This document shows positions 50,469 through 64,000 of a DNA stretch of 64,000 nucleotides, in pieces. Position numbers and translations under genes: made by a program. The stretch is taken from contig NC_086283.1 in assembly GCF_021018805.1 (NCBI RefSeq), positions 11,483,162 to 11,547,161 of the forward strand, written 5' to 3'. Position 1 is the stretch's first letter. Each line of letters begins with the position of its first letter. Below the pieces are notes generated by a model. It was given only the letters and a program-made list of their open reading frames with translations, did not search any database and was not told where the DNA came from. The DNA comes from Prinia subflava (Eukaryota; Chordata; Aves; Passeriformes; Cisticolidae).

Positions 50469-53400
50469 TGGCAGGCTCAGTTTGAATGTTTGCCCTTTGA
50501 ATTAATTCTGGTTGACCTACTTCAGCAATGATTGAAGAATTTTTTATTCCGTTTGCCCTGATCTATCCCCTGGTGAGCTTGTGCTTGTTATTTTTTAATG
50601 AAACCATTTTCACAGCCTGTTGTTTTAGGTGTTGCGAATGGAGGAGAGTGAGGTTATTCTTTGGTTCGTATTCTATTTTTTGTTTCTTCAGGGTTCCCAG
50701 CGCCATGCGGTTGCTTTTAACTGCATGCGCACAGTGCACTCCTGGTTCCTCACTCTCAGCTCAGCAGGTTTATTTTCACAGCAGATAAAAATAGTGTGAA
50801 GATACAATCATTGATTGAAAAAAAGATCTCTCTTACAGGAGCCATAAACTGAGTATTTTTGTCTTTCCTTGTGAATCATGTGCAAGTAGACTTGAGGAGG
50901 GTCTTGCTCTGTCTTTAAACTTCTCTGGAGCATTGATATTTGAGCCTTTAGATACAGAATGTAGGTAGGATGGGATACACTGAAGTAACTGTGAAAAATA
51001 GCTATTAATTTACACTCTTTGCTTAGGTCAGACACAAAGGAATTGCCATCCTGGATGAGATCACTGTTCCGTCTTGTTCTCTGTCTGAGGAAAGTGCAGC
51101 ATCTCTCCCATCACACCATTTGACACTCTCTCACCAAGACTGTTTCACTGCAGATGCAGTTCCAAATGGTGAGATCCTGAGGTCTCTGCATATTTGGGAG
51201 CTTAACTTCACAAGCGTTGCACTTATTCTCCACCACTCTGAAGCTTTTGTTGTATAATGAAAGAGGCTCCAGGGATGACTAATGACTGTCCACAGATCCA
51301 GGGTAGATTGCCTTTTGAAGGTGTTGCTTTGTCTCTGAAGTGGCAGGTAAACTGTGAGTTTGGAGATTATTTAGCAATTAATAGCCACCACATTTTTTTC
51401 AAATTAAAAGACACCGGGTTTGGTTTTGCTATACAAAGTGATACGAAGGAGGTATTCTTGTGGCAATCTGACAGACACTTTTGTGTTGTGCCATTCCCTA
51501 CTGCTGACAATGTCAGCTTTTGTTTTGTGGGGCACAGATAAAGGGCAGAATGCATGGAGGTTAAAAGAAATATTTTTTTGAAATGGTTGTTTTTGAGATT
51601 TTTATTTTTTTCCCTGTCTTTAAGAAAGTCATTTTCTGGCTATGAAAGAAACATGAAAAATGCTTGTTCTAAACAACTGAATGTTAAATAAAAAGGCATT
51701 TGGTTTGTTAAGCGAATGCTTCTTGGGCAACTCACATTGATCACAGTTTCAAATATCGATTTCTGACTTAAGAAAAAAAAAATTAACCAAATGCCAGTAA
51801 CTATTTTTCAACAAAGAAATAAATAATGCTTCTAGAAAGGAATAACATATTGTTATTTATTTTATCATATCACTGTGATTAGCTAAGTGACATAAGTTGA
51901 AAGGGAAAAAAACCCCAAAGATACCTTTATCTTGAACAAAGACATACAGCTTTAGTCCTTCTTCTAAGTATAACTTGCCAGGAACAGGTTTCATAATGGG
52001 ACGCTATTATCTTAGCTTTAGTCTTGTTTAAATTCAAAAGTCTTCCTGCAAGCCTCAAGGCCTAGAGGAAAGACCTTTACCAAATTATCTTAAGAAAGCA
52101 GATTGCCTGTGAATCACTTCTTATAGTCCATAAAATCCTTTGTAATTTACAGAACAGCTGTCCATAATAAAACATCAGAAAAGCGCTATTTTGAGTCCTG
52201 AAACTGAAATAAATATGACATAGAAAAATACAATTATGTGTAACACATTTAGAAAGGGACATGTGCCAGCTATAAGATTTTCACCTATTTATTGCTAAAA
52301 TGTCTTAAGGTAATGGGTTAGAAAAGGTTGTCAGATGAAATAATAACCAATAAACATATATGGAGAAGCCTCAAAATATTAAAAGATCATCCACCGGAGC
52401 TTCTAGGAAAAAAGTGACCTCTGATGAATTTGAGAGGAGAAAAATGTTTCTAAATACAGGTTTTGTTCAAACATTGACCTTCAAATTTTTAAGCTATTCT
52501 TCTTTTTGCAGTTCTTATAAACCAGTTCTAGGATCTTTTCAAGGTTAAGAGAGGAGCTACTGTAACATTTCAGTGTAATAGGTGTTCACTTAGCATATGT
52601 TGGCCATGAAGAGGACAAATGGAGCCTTTTCATTCCATAGCTGTTTAGAAAAATAGCATTTATGATACTGATCCCACGTAAATGTCTTCATAAGTTACAG
52701 ATATGCTTTTTTGAAATGAAATTTCCCATAAAGTCATGTGCCAGTTAAAACAATATTGATGTCTGTTACTCTAGCACCTTTGTTCCTTCAAGACCTTAAA
52801 CTTTCTTTGATATCACAGACCCATCCATAATTTACTGACAGAGTCTAGGACATGGCAGGATGGGAAATAAAATAATAATGGATCTGAAGACAGATTTTTT
52901 TTTTTTTAGAGAAAGACGTTTACCTCCACTGGGAACAAAGTTATTCCTTCTTATGCTCTTTCTGTGGTTCTCCAGAGTGGACTTCTGTTTTCAAGAATTT
53001 TCCTAAGTTCTCTAATGAAACCAGCTCATATTTATTGTGGCTTAAAAAAAAAAGATTAGAAATCACTTCAACTGGAATAGTAACTGTGGCAAAAAAATCC
53101 CTTTTTGAAAAGCCAATGGGCAGTTAGCATTTAAACACAACAATGTGGACTCAGCAGAAGCCCTTCCCCATAGTACTAGGAGAGGAAAAATTAGTCAACT
53201 AGATTTTGATGGCAGATCATTTCCAGCCCGCTTCATTTTTATACCTCCTGAAGGCTTGTACTTTTTTTCTGACATTAGTGACTGACTGCTGACTTCACAG
53301 CAAGTATAACACACATTGCAATAGGTTTGGACACCTGATGATGTGACATATATAATTTCCAACATGTGATGGCCTATATGTAAAACACTGGGTTACCTAA

Positions 53401-53884
53401 ACTATCTTGTCCTGCTTCTGTCTCATCAAATGACAGTGATGAGAGGAAATAGCTTTGTCCTTATATAAGGGACAGAGACATAGGACTATTTCTTCCTTCT
53501 AGTATCAGTAAACAGATGAGACAGGAAAACAGTAGAATTTTTAGGGAGCTCTTAGTTTCCTCAGCACTTGTTGAGGATTGTTGCCATAAAAATCATGACT
53601 TTCTGCAAGGCAGGAAGTCTGTGTGCTTAACTAGTTGAAAAAATCTGTTTAATTAATCTGCAAACTACAATGAGTGTCTAATTTGTAAAGCAATGAGATG
53701 ATTTATTGAGGACAGTTTTCAAACTGATTTTTACAGATTTTCTGTTCACAATCCTGTAGCACTGTTATCAAACAACGGTACTGAGAATGCATTTGTGTTC
53801 TGACCAGAGGAGCTATAGTAAGAGCAAAGACTGAATTCAGCAAATGGACTGTAGAGCAGAAGCTTTTCATTCTAATTTAAGGAG

Positions 53885-53911
53885 AAAAAAAAAAAAAGAT
53901 TTTTTTTTTTT
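53885..53911. repeat. A13-GA-T12 palindrome
   Basis: Thirteen A (53885-53897), then GA, then twelve T (53900-53911) form a nearly perfect A/T inverted repeat that could extrude as a hairpin. No transposon body is attached on either side that I can recognise. Confidence 0.85.
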
Positions 53912-56900
53912 AAAGGGAAAAAAGAAGCTCAACACATAATTTACACCAGCTTTCTTCAATGACTTTCTTAATCCAAGGCTCTGGTATGTGTCCCACACCA
54001 GTGAGTGAAATGGAAGTACAAGAGACAGGATTGAAAAGGAACAAGTGAAAAATGGGAGTGCAAAAGGAATGAATGTCACAAGCCACAACAGTAAAGATAA
54101 AACAAAGAGAGAGGATGTGATCAAAACATATTTCATGCAACAAACACTTCATGTGTTTACCCTCTAGCAACTAAATAACTTCAACAAGTAATATTTCCAA
54201 TTGCTTTCCCTTTCTTTTAGTATTTCCCATTATTGTTTTCTCAGTATTATCTGACCTTAAATTCTCACCTTTGTAATAATGACAACTTAAGTTCTTATGT
54301 CCTTAAAAGAGTAATAAATTCTTGGCTGGGGGAAGGAAACTAACAGGAAAAAATAATGTTTGATGGGGGGAAAAAGCAGAGGTTGGGAAAGGGTACATAG
54401 AGTCTGTCCAGCACTACGGACACATTTTGTATCCTTATATGTGAAAAGATATCCCTAAATATGGTTCTGACAGGAAAGATTAAGTCATGCTTGGGAAGAG
54501 GGGCTCAGCAGTGGGTTGGCTATTGAATAAGTGCAGCAATTCTCCTTGAATTTCAGGACATTTTCAGCTGTCCACTCCTGTTAAGCAGAGGCAGAAAGAG
54601 AAGGTTGAAAAGGATACAGCTTCCAGTTGCAACTAGTCCGTCATACTGATAAAGGGATTCAGAACTGCCCGTCTGAGGTTTTAAGGATTTCATTGCTGTT
54701 TTATAAATAGCATCGTAATTGCTGAATTTCTGCTCTTTCAAACGGGGCAGATTTCGGAGAATGCTACCTCTGTGCCGGCTCTCCAGCATTATCCTGATGC
54801 TGAGTTGATGCTGTGCTCATGGTTACAACTCTCCCTGTGGAATGTAAGGGGTGGTGCTAAGTGGCTGCTTTTTCTAGACCAGTAATATTCACAGTATCTT
54901 GTTTTTATTTTGTGGAATTCAAGCAATCAGTATATCCATCTGCCATTTTTGTGTCCTTCGAATTAGATATTTGAGATCTGTACCTTTTTGTCCTTTTAGC
55001 AGCTGTACCAAGTAAGCTGAGACTCACAAAAGCTCCACTTAGTTAATAATATCAGTGACAGAAGTCACTGTAAGCCTCAATACAGAGGCCTTCAGAGCAA
55101 AGTGTCTTTCAGGGAAAATGGCTTGTGCAAAGTCTGTGCAGTTCAAGGTTGGTCAGGGCCTGTTGTCTTGGTGGCATGCTGGAGTGACACAAGGTGGAGA
55201 ACTTGAGATGGCCTCAGCAGACCAGCCATGAACACCTATGGCTAGGTAAGGCCAAAGTGAAGGAGATGAGAGATGGGAATGTTGATTCTCGCCCACACTG
55301 CTCTGGTTCCTATGTTGTGCAACACAGGAGATGGCCCAACTTGTTGGGGTGGGATTTACACTCCCCCGGCCCAGTGAGAGCTGACAGTGTCAAAATATCA
55401 CATCGTTTTTGCTCTTACACACCCTAAAACTCAGCTGCCGGTTTGTCTTCGCTCAAGGGAAAAACAGCAACCTTCCTCCCTTATCAGGCTATGCAACATC
55501 TGTTTCAGTTTATTTCCTGCAATATTGGAAGACTTTGGTCTGCTGGAAATGAAGTTTCTGTTATCAACAGCTGCCAGTGGAATGTACTTTTGTGGAGCAT
55601 CCTGTGCCTTTGCACAGGACTTGCTCAGCTTTGTAATTAAACCTCTCTGGTATGGAGAGTGCATAGAAAGGGTGGAATGGGAACAGAGCTCATGCCAAAA
55701 TGTCATTTGCAATTGTTTCATATCTAAACTCTGATTTTTGCTTTGTAGGAGTGGTGACATATTGTTTTTCTTCTTTTGCTGACTCCTGACACCAACTCAA
55801 ACACATAGTGTGGTTTTGTTCATCTTGGAATCCTGCTTTTCCAGTGCCACTGTTTTAGCAGGCCAAGCATTTGCTAGTAGGGTTTTACTAGTAGCTGATC
55901 CAGCACCTGTGGGGGAGAAATGCTTTCTTGGAGTGTTTTTTTTTTTTCATGTGTCTTGGTGGGATTCGTCATGTACAACTAAAAAGAATTGAAGCCACTG
56001 TGTTGCCCACAAAATGAGTTGGAACTACCAGCTCTGGCAAAAACAAAATCTCTTAGGGTAGTACCATATCTGCTTTGTATTTCTATTTGTATATATTTCA
56101 GTGTGAAAAAGTGTCCTCCAACTCAGCAGCTTGAACAGCACAGCATTAAATTTCTCTGTTGCTGTTATTTTAAAATTCATCAACTCCTGCGTTGATGTAT
56201 CCTAAAAGGGCCTGTTCTCGTGTCCTCTTTCCCCAGATGCAAATATCACTCTCTTTTTTGAACTCCATTAAGTACATGTACTGAGTAAAATACTGTGCTC
56301 TCCTCACCCTCCCATCTGCAGATTGCTCCCCATATGTTGCATTGTAAGATGTAATTTAATAACCAAAGGGAATTAATACATTAAAAAAATTTGGCATGAA
56401 TTTTAAGTGCTTGCAGAAGCTTCCAGATGGACAAGCAGAGGAGAGGGAAGACCCTTCTTTGTCACCAGGGTCCTAAACCAGAGTAACCAGCAGCACAAAG
56501 CTCCTTACATAGCCCGTTACTGTTCTTTACCCTTCTTCTTTACCAATCACTGAGCTTTTTCTTGGGATTCACTCCAGTCCTAGGCCAGATTGAGTTTTTT
56601 TGTCCATTCTGCTGTCTGTCTGTCCAACACCATGCCCCAGTCGAAAAGATCAGCTCAACACTGGGAGGAGAGGAAAACAGTACATCTGAGCAGGTGACGT
56701 ATGCACTACTCTTAGGCTGGGACATGTTTACCTACATGCTGGAAAGGATGGAGCTGGAAGCCAGGAATTGCCAAAGCCCATCTTGAGTGGCTGGTGCTTC
56801 TAGTGAGAACACAAAGGCAGCTGCAGGTAAACAGAGCTACCACTTTACACGCATCCAGGCTGCACTGATACAGTCTGTGGTTTGCTGAGATTGCCAAAAT

Positions 56901-58004
56901 ATTACACAGCAGAAGTCTGTTTGAAACCTGGGTTTATATAACTAATCCACTAAAATACTATAATGAATACTGCATTGAGCTTTTAATCAAGAAGTGGGTT
57001 TTATAGCTACCAAATCAGTGCACAATAGTATTATGTAACACAATTGCACATTTAAAAAAACCCAAACCCAAGGGTTCAGAACTGATGGCTTTTGCTATCT
57101 TATTATTTTACTCCTTTTAAATCTGCTGTTTACTCCTGTAAATCTGCTTGCTTCTCAGAGCATGCTTTTAGGTAACATCATGGGTAAGGCTGCCACGTTT
57201 ATTTTAAAATAGGTTGCCCAACAGTTTGTAGGCTTCTTTGAAAAGTATTCACATCTGCTTACTGAGTATTGAGTATTGGCACTGTTTTTCACTGTAGAGT
57301 GAAGCTGTGCTCTTGTGAGTTTTGTTCACCTGTTGAAATACCTCACAATTTTTGGCAGGCTTTATATTTATTTGATAGAAGTCAACCATTGATCTTAGAA
57401 AGTCTGAAGATTTTAGCTAATCTGTTAAAATACTGAAAACACAAATGAACAAAATGCAGTAGAAAAAAAGGTGGTTTGAGGGCATACTAGAAAAGCCAAC
57501 CTCTTTATCACCCTGGTGCCACTGTCACTCACTCTGAGCCACCGCCAGACAGGGGCTGTGGCTTCATGAACAGGGTAAGGATTGGAGCTAGGTCAGCTAG
57601 AGATGAAGCCATTATGTCACTGGCACACACAGAGTTCTTATTTTTAAGTCTTCTTTGATGGGGCTTTTTACACATACATGACATGCTGAAAATTTTTGTA
57701 GTTGTCCGCCCAAGCTGTGCAAAGGTAACTGAGCAAAAAGAGGCAAAACAGTTTGCAATTGGAAAGAGATTTTTTTTCCTGTTTCAATTTAATATTCATT
57801 GTGATTAAAAGTAATCAAAATTCAAGTTGGTAACAAAGAGCTTATCATAGCATTTTATGTAAATACTTTAAGCTAATAAATAAACAGAATAGTTAATGGA
57901 AGTTAATGGAATAATTTCAAATGGATGTAACAAACCTAGCGGTATAGCTAATAACTTACCACATTTTTTCTATATAGGAAAAGATGTCTTCTGCCTATCA
58001 ACTT
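53912..58004. other. Non-coding spacer, no gene recognised
   Basis: No gene is recognised. Frames at 55387-55760 are open on both strands but share no known family features. T12 at 55936-55947 and a perfect 10-bp tandem duplication at 57891-57910 are present. Confidence 0.55.
57891..57910 (+). repeat. Perfect 10-bp tandem duplication
   Basis: AGTTAATGGA occurs twice in direct succession. It lies about 100 bases upstream of a CR1 insertion. Confidence 0.9.
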
Positions 58005-58350
58005 CCTATTGGCTCTCAGGATCTTCTACAAGTACCCAGAATGAGGGGTAGAGAGGTGGGGGTCGGTCTTTTCTCCAAGATGACAAGCAATAGGGCAAGA
58101 GGACACAGCCTTGAGTTACACCAGGTGAGGTTTAAACTGGATATGAGGAAAAAATTCTCCTCTGAAAGGGTGGTCAAGCATTGTAACATGATGCCGAGAG
58201 AAAAGCGGAGTCGTCCTCCTTGGAAGATGTGTAGATGTGGTGCCTGGGGATGTAGTTTAGTGGTGGCTTTGACAGTGTCAGGTTAACAGTTGGATTTGAT
58301 GATCTTAGGTGTCTTTTCCAACCTAAAACATTCTGATTTTCTGATTCTAA
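58005..58350 (+). mobile_element. CR1 non-LTR retrotransposon, 5'-truncated 3' end
   Basis: Plus-strand CR1 tail. The C-terminal ORF2 region is legible (GAGGTGGGGGTCGGTC, then a frame reading GLFSKMTSNRARG and FKLDMRKKFSSERVVKH). After it comes the 3' untranslated region, with GTTGGATTTGATGATCTTAG and TCTTTTCCAACC. It ends in the CR1-type short repeats TTCTGATTTTCTGATTCTA. Compared with the CR1 consensus I remember, around a dozen bases are missing near 58226-58230 between the CTTGGAAG and TGTGTAGATGTGG blocks. The left limit is approximate, set where similarity fades. The remnant is too short to be active. Confidence 0.92.
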
Positions 58351-61300
58351 GGCAGTCACTGAACGTTGGCCAAGACTGGAGGTGCCTTGTATACCCCCTT
58401 GTATTGCCCCTACACATGGAGTCTGTGGCCTGCAACCCAGCACACATTTTTGGCCAATCTGTACCCTGCTTTCATTGCTGCTTGTGATAAGTATGTCTGG
58501 CAATTGAAAGGTGCTTCTTTTCTAAATCATGGTGTTGCATCTGTACCTTTTATCTCCAAAGGAAGAACCAGACAAGGTAGAAGGTTTTTACATTAGGTTT
58601 CTTTTGTTGTCTAATTATCAAACTAACTGCAGCTGAGGTTGGATACTGTCCTCTGTTCTTTCATGCACATTACACTCAGTGTTTATATCCCATTATCATA
58701 CCCTGCTGGCAAGAGAGTGAACAGAAATTTTGGAGAATATTTGACAAGCAATTCAAGGCAACATTTGGACAGGTCTAGTATGACACAGTGGGACACGAAA
58801 GAACAACACGACTCACAGATGTCCCAGCAGGAAAGAAGGGGCAGAACTTTCTTTCATGTTTATACATTTTTGGCACCAGTTGTGGATTGGAGGATAGGAT
58901 CACGACCCTTCGAACCACACTGGTAAAACAGACAGTCAATCAGTTATTTTCCTCCTCCAAAAAGGAATGTAAACAAAAATCTACCGTTAAGTAAACAGAG
59001 CAATTTTTACATTAAGAGACTCTTAGAAGTGTGAGAATCTTGACTCCAATAAAGTAAACAATCAGAAGGCTAAAAAATTTCCAAAAGAATTGGGGCGACA
59101 CTAGTAAGTTAATAGCTTTTGATATATGCAAACTAACTGTATTTGAGTCTGGAAGACACCACGTGACATGACACTAAATGGTTTCCTCTTTGTGGAAAGT
59201 GTGTGGTGGCAGCATCATTTGGACAAGGGAGCATTTGACAGCTCACCTGTCACATGCAGCACACCCTGCAGGAGTTGCTCACCCTTGGTTTGGCACCAGC
59301 CAAGCGCTGCTGAAGCAGGGGCTAAGCAGGAGAATCATTTCCCAATCAAACAGCAGCCTGGCTGCTCACCCCATTGCTGAAAGGATCTGTCAAACACGGC
59401 TGCCAGCAGGACAGTCACTTGGCATGTTTATTCAAGTAAACCTGTGCTTGGCTGGTTTTTCTTTATGCATCCAGTGTTGTAGGTTTTTTTAAACAAATGA
59501 GGAGAAGCTGAGGAGATAAGGAAGCAAGTAAAATACTTTGCTGATTTGTGGTCTCAACATATTCATTAATGCAAAGTGTCAGGATGACAGATATTGGGAG
59601 AACTCTGCCGAGTCTGTGCAGCCATGCAAAGGGGAGCTTGCCAAGATTTAGTAAAAGAAAGAGTGATGAGACAGAATGTATGTACATGGCCTGACCTGGT
59701 TAATCGGTGTTTGGCTTGTCCAGATGTTGGAATATTCGAGTAGCTTAAAGAGTGACCTGTAAGCAGAGTAAACAGTGTTATGCATGTGCTGTTGAGGCAT
59801 TAATCTGAACTTCCGGAGGGATTTAAATACAAAGTAGAACTATGATTTTACAAGGGATAGGGATTGGGATTATCCAGGTCTTAATATAGCTATTTCTTTT
59901 TTATAAAGCACATGATCTCTACTCAGTACAGAAGCACTTATCTCCTAAAACTACTGGGAAAATCCTACAAGCAAAGACAAACTCAAACATTAGTATCTGA
60001 AATGGGGGGAGGTGAGGGGGAAAATGCAGTTTTCATACAATAACATTCCCTGAATTATTTCAGATGTCTTTGTATGGATTACATAGCCTTTCCCCATACT
60101 TTAAATTTAGTGCTCTACCACTGCAATTGTGTTTGTTTTAGCTGCTGAGGTTTTTTTAAAAGATATTTCTTCAAGTTTAAAGATAATAAGCTATTTGAAA
60201 AGTGGCAGTTTAGGAGCTTACAGAGGTTGGAAATGAATTCATCTTTCCATACTTTTCATCAGCAACTTTTTCAGACATTTGAAGTTTTTCTCTAAGTCCC
60301 AAAGTTCTAAAGACATACTTTCTTGCCTATTCCTGTATTTTCTTTACCAAGCACAAATCTTTTGTGATTCTGATTAATTGTGTTAAAAAACCCCCAAAAC
60401 TTTACTTTGCATTGATAATTATCTTTTCTACAGAAGTCAATAGGTCTGGTTTAGATTTATACCTGGGCAAATTGAAACCAGAATTTGTCTTGTTATGCCT
60501 GTATATATGCACACACTAATTTTAAAAGTCTCTCATTATGAAGTTATGTGTTGCTAGATATTACATTTCTGAGACAGTGAGCTCAGACATCCTGACCACT
60601 CTAGTCTGCTGATCCAGTGTCTTTTGGGAATATTCTAACTCCTTTGGTCATCTAACTTTTCTCCTGGATGTTGACTTTGTATGGTTTAATGCAGCTTCTG
60701 TTCACTCATGTCCATTTTGGATCACTGCAGCCAGGGCTGTAACTTCTAGGAAGGTGTCCAGGTTTAAGTATGCAAAGTACTTTTAATTTAATTCTTAACC
60801 CAAATGTGGGGGTTATTGTCCATGTGGAGAATCAGTGCATATCTTAAAATTCCATCTTACTTTCTGCCCATTTCCCCTTGGATGTGTATATCAGTGTATC
60901 AGAAGTTCAAAAAAAGTTTACAAGAGGTCTTTCCATGTAAAATTTGGAAATCTATGTCAATTTCATTGAGTAATTTCTTGAATCAACGTATGCATCTCAG
61001 ATGCTGGATATTTTGACATCAGCATGCTTAATTCAATATTACAGGGAGCTCATATTTTACTAAAATAACTATAGATTATCAAAGATCATATGTAATCACA
61101 TTATGTACAGCATATGTCTGTCAGACCTCAAGGCATTCTGTAAGATCCTGAATTTGATGCTTAAAATTTCAGTTCAGAGTATGTAAAGACACTGAAAATA
61201 ACCCTTCCCTCTAAACTTAGGTTGAAAAATGTAAACCGTAAGTCCTGTCTTCCCACACAGCCCCAAAAATATTCCTATATGTTAACAGGCACCTGCTTCC

Positions 61301-64000
61301 TTTGCAGAGATGACCCATTTCTGAGGTTATAAATAAGTGTATGTTCCACTCAGTTTGGTTCTGTGTTCTCTACAAGTGAGACCTAAAGATTTTGTTTGGT
61401 TTATGTTACAGACCTGACACCATGGATCAGGTGTGGGCTCTAAAGGGCTAAATAAAAACCTAGCTTTTCCTAGTCCGGTGTGGGTTTCATCTCTTGGGTT
61501 TGAATGCCTGTTTGCAAGTCAGTAAATCTGGGCAATGGATGGCTCATAGGATCTGGATGTGAAGGTTGCTCCTCGATGGCTTTGCACTGTTAAGTGTCTG
61601 TCCCCTCAATACCACTTTGTTTCAAGGCCAGAAGCAAGGAACACACAGGGACAGGAGTAAAAAGCTGGGAGAGACAGATGTCCAGGTCCCAACCACCATG
61701 GGTGGAAGAGAAGAGGGAAGAAAGGTCGGGGGAAATGTCAAACAGGAATACGCAAACTGGTTGTGATTTTAGTAGCAGGTTTGCCAAAAAAAGACCAGGC
61801 CATGTTCTGTCTGCTGTCCAATTGTCCTCTCACTTAGCACCCCCCTGCACAGGTGACACAGAATACATTCAAAACTCACAACCAAAACATTTGATCCTAA
61901 GATCTTCCTAATGCTTCCCGACATTGCTTAAATTTACATCCCAGTTTTCTTCAATTTGCTTTGTACCAGCGGATAGGAGACTGTCTAGTAATTAAACAGC
62001 ATCCACCTTCCTCAGCAGGGCTGGGTAAACCATGGTTGTGTAACATAGCAGAGATTCATACTACCTGGGCCTTTCAGGAACTGCCTGTGTTAGTGACAAG
62101 CACTAGGGAGCCAAATAAAAAGGGCCAGGGAGAATTCCATTCTAGTAATACTTCTCTGCTGGAGAGAGGTTATGTAGCATAATGGTATGTTACCCTATTA
62201 CACATAGTTCCTTACAGAATGGAAAAAAACCACCCTAAACTACATCAAAATACATTGTTGTGCACTTTTCTAGCACATTTACAGGGCAAAAGTTTATGGA
62301 CCAGCAGTTCTAAGTGGACGTGGTAGGAGTTACATCTCACTGTATTTGACTCTGCACCTCAAATCAAAACAGGGCTTGTTTAAACTGGAGTTTTCTGTCA
62401 GATACCTTTGGAAGTTTTCAGAATGAGTTCCAAGTTTGCAGCTGGAAATCTTTAGGGAAGCATCTTCCCTGTTCTACTCCCTTATTACAGTGCCTATGGC
62501 AATTCTTGGTTATGCTGAAGGAGCTCACAGAGACCAGAATAAAGGAATTGAGTAGGAATGAGCAACATGTCCACTTCCCATGTTTACCATTTTCACCAAG
62601 GGCTCTTCAGGACTTTTTTGGGAGGTAATTATGGAAAATGAAATGAAATTGAGGTCTCTTTGAGCTGCTTTGAGTTCATTATTCCATTGTTTGAGAAACT
62701 ACGTATTATTTTCCATAATAGCAAAAGCCTAAATGATATAAACATGTTACTTTAAAACTAATAGTGCACTGATGACTCATAGAATTGCTGAGCGGGGAAC
62801 ATAACAGGATTGTCTTGAATTAGGCAGCACAAAACTTTTGTTTTGTACAAAACAATATGGTGATTTTAAAGTGTGGAGATTCATGGTGATTTTTACAAAC
62901 AATTGAAATACGTATTTTCTGACAACAGTGACTCATGCAGGTTGTTTAGCAACCTCTAAATGAAATACCAATGTTTGGCAGAGTCTACACCTGCTTCTAG
63001 AATAATTTAATTTTTCAGATAAAGTGGCACATGGGGGGATATTTTTGAGAGAGAGGGTGTAATTTTTTTAAAGACACAAAGTTTTATCTAAACCAAGGCT
63101 GCATGCTGTGTGTCATAACCTTATCTTAGCAGATTTTCCAATGCTGCACGGTGTGCATCTGTGACTGAGACAAAATCAATGCTTATAGATTTAGCTGTGT
63201 AATCCTATCACTTGTCCTCCTAGATATGATTTGAAAAGTTCGTTAATGCTTAAATGAACTTGAAGGCCCAGGGTCTCTAGAGGAGTTTTTGGTTTCTTGG
63301 AGAGTAATCCATTTCTTACCTTTTTTTCCTGCTTGTCACTGTCTGTCTTTTTGTCTCCCTAATCATTTAAGACTCTGGAACACTTAATAATGTCTAAAGT
63401 ATGTATGGCTAGAAAAAAGCAGGAATGTTGCTAATCATGTTACCAAAAGCTGCTTAAGCATGGTGAATGCTTGAATTCCTCTATAGGAATCAGGGTTTGG
63501 AAAAGTGAAACAGAAAGTGAGTAATTGGCTGTAGCCACTTTTATCATTAGAACAGTTAAAATTCATTTTCCCTGCACTATAGACAACTGCTCTTAGCTTT
63601 CAAATGAAACTGGTGTACTTTCCTAGAATATTCTATTTTATCTGTTTTGGCAATCAATATTTTTATGAAGATGTAGAAAAAACGGTTGATTCTATTTTTC
63701 TTGTTCTGAGCTTTAATGGATCATACATACAAATGTCAGGGGAAAAAACCAGAACAAAACAAAAAAATATTAGAGGCTACTTTGAGAGAAAAATTCCTGT
63801 ACGGATTTGTAGAAGTGTGAGGCAAAATAAATTTGTAATTTGTTGTCAATTTTGCTGATCTTGCATTTAGCCATCTGTTACTTATTTGGATTGCACTGAC
63901 GAGGAGCCAGGCATGTTCACGTAGGTACAGAAGTAGTTTTTAGTAAGCTCACTTGGCATGAGTGCTTGAATGCTTAAAGCAGCGATTAACTACTTTCAGT
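58351..64000. other. Non-coding spacer, no gene recognised
   Basis: Nothing is recognised here beyond ordinary CpG-poor sequence. Frames of 60-105 codons (for example 59178-59492 and 61594-61911, plus) have overlapping competitors and no known motifs. G-rich runs at 60004-60020 (G6, GG, G5) and short homopolymers are the only low-complexity features. Confidence 0.55.

Larger units (their letters stand above)
45462..53884. other. Non-coding spacer, no gene recognised
   Basis: No gene is recognised. Between 45462 and 46200 diverged LINE sequence is possible. At 48478-48947 long frames are open on both strands (139 codons plus, 109 minus) in a modestly GC-rich patch, with no family match. The stretch 49450-49920 has short homeodomain- and TALE-type motifs. 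A duplicated 12-mer is at 50002-50034 and a G-rich run at 50445-50468. T13 is at 52895-52907. Confidence 0.55.

Noticed and set aside
1..64000. Search for a novel multi-gene system, CRISPR-like array or operon
   Set aside because: The window is vertebrate non-coding DNA. No regularly spaced repeat array and no clustered coding genes are present, so no such system can be supported.

Overview
This is vertebrate nuclear DNA, most likely from a bird. Two clear 3'-end fragments of CR1 non-LTR retrotransposons, one short internally deleted ERV LTR of a type I recall from avian genomes, strong CpG depletion outside one patch, and otherwise very low recognisable transposon density all point that way. 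I could not compute composition or run a database search; family assignments are by eye.

The window looks like non-coding DNA: a gene desert or the inside of one or more very large introns. I recognise no complete protein-coding gene, tRNA, rRNA or CRISPR array. The open reading frames are short (none above about 150 codons), often overlap on both strands, and match no family I know. The exception worth keeping is one stop-free 127-base segment (7621-7747). It is bounded by a strong splice acceptor with a candidate branch point and by a good donor, and it reads as plausible protein. It runs straight into the only CpG island in the window (about 7741-8060), so 7.56-8.1 kb is the best candidate for a functional locus: an exon, an alternative promoter or a lncRNA start.

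Layout: 1-6.25 kb is AT-rich spacer with a GGAT-type simple repeat, a 31-bp tandem duplication and an AT-rich island. An ERV LTR remnant lies at 6256-6511, and the exon/CpG-island locus at 7.6-8.1 kb. Spacer follows to 15.6 kb, where a GTT repeat runs into a striking T14-G23-T18 tract. At 20.36-20.83 kb lies a minus-strand CR1 followed closely by a CA microsatellite. From 20.9 to 45.3 kb there is spacer with small microsatellites, short tandem duplications and two adjacent hairpins at 37.5 kb. At 45.39 kb a 23-codon relic of a LINE reverse transcriptase is legible. From 45.5 to 58 kb there is spacer with a G4-capable run and an A13/T12 palindrome; 49.45-49.92 kb has the look of a conserved regulatory element. 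At 58.0-58.35 kb a plus-strand CR1 ends, and the rest is featureless spacer.

No gene network can be reconstructed, and I do not see an undescribed biological system. The findings are leads, most of them modest.
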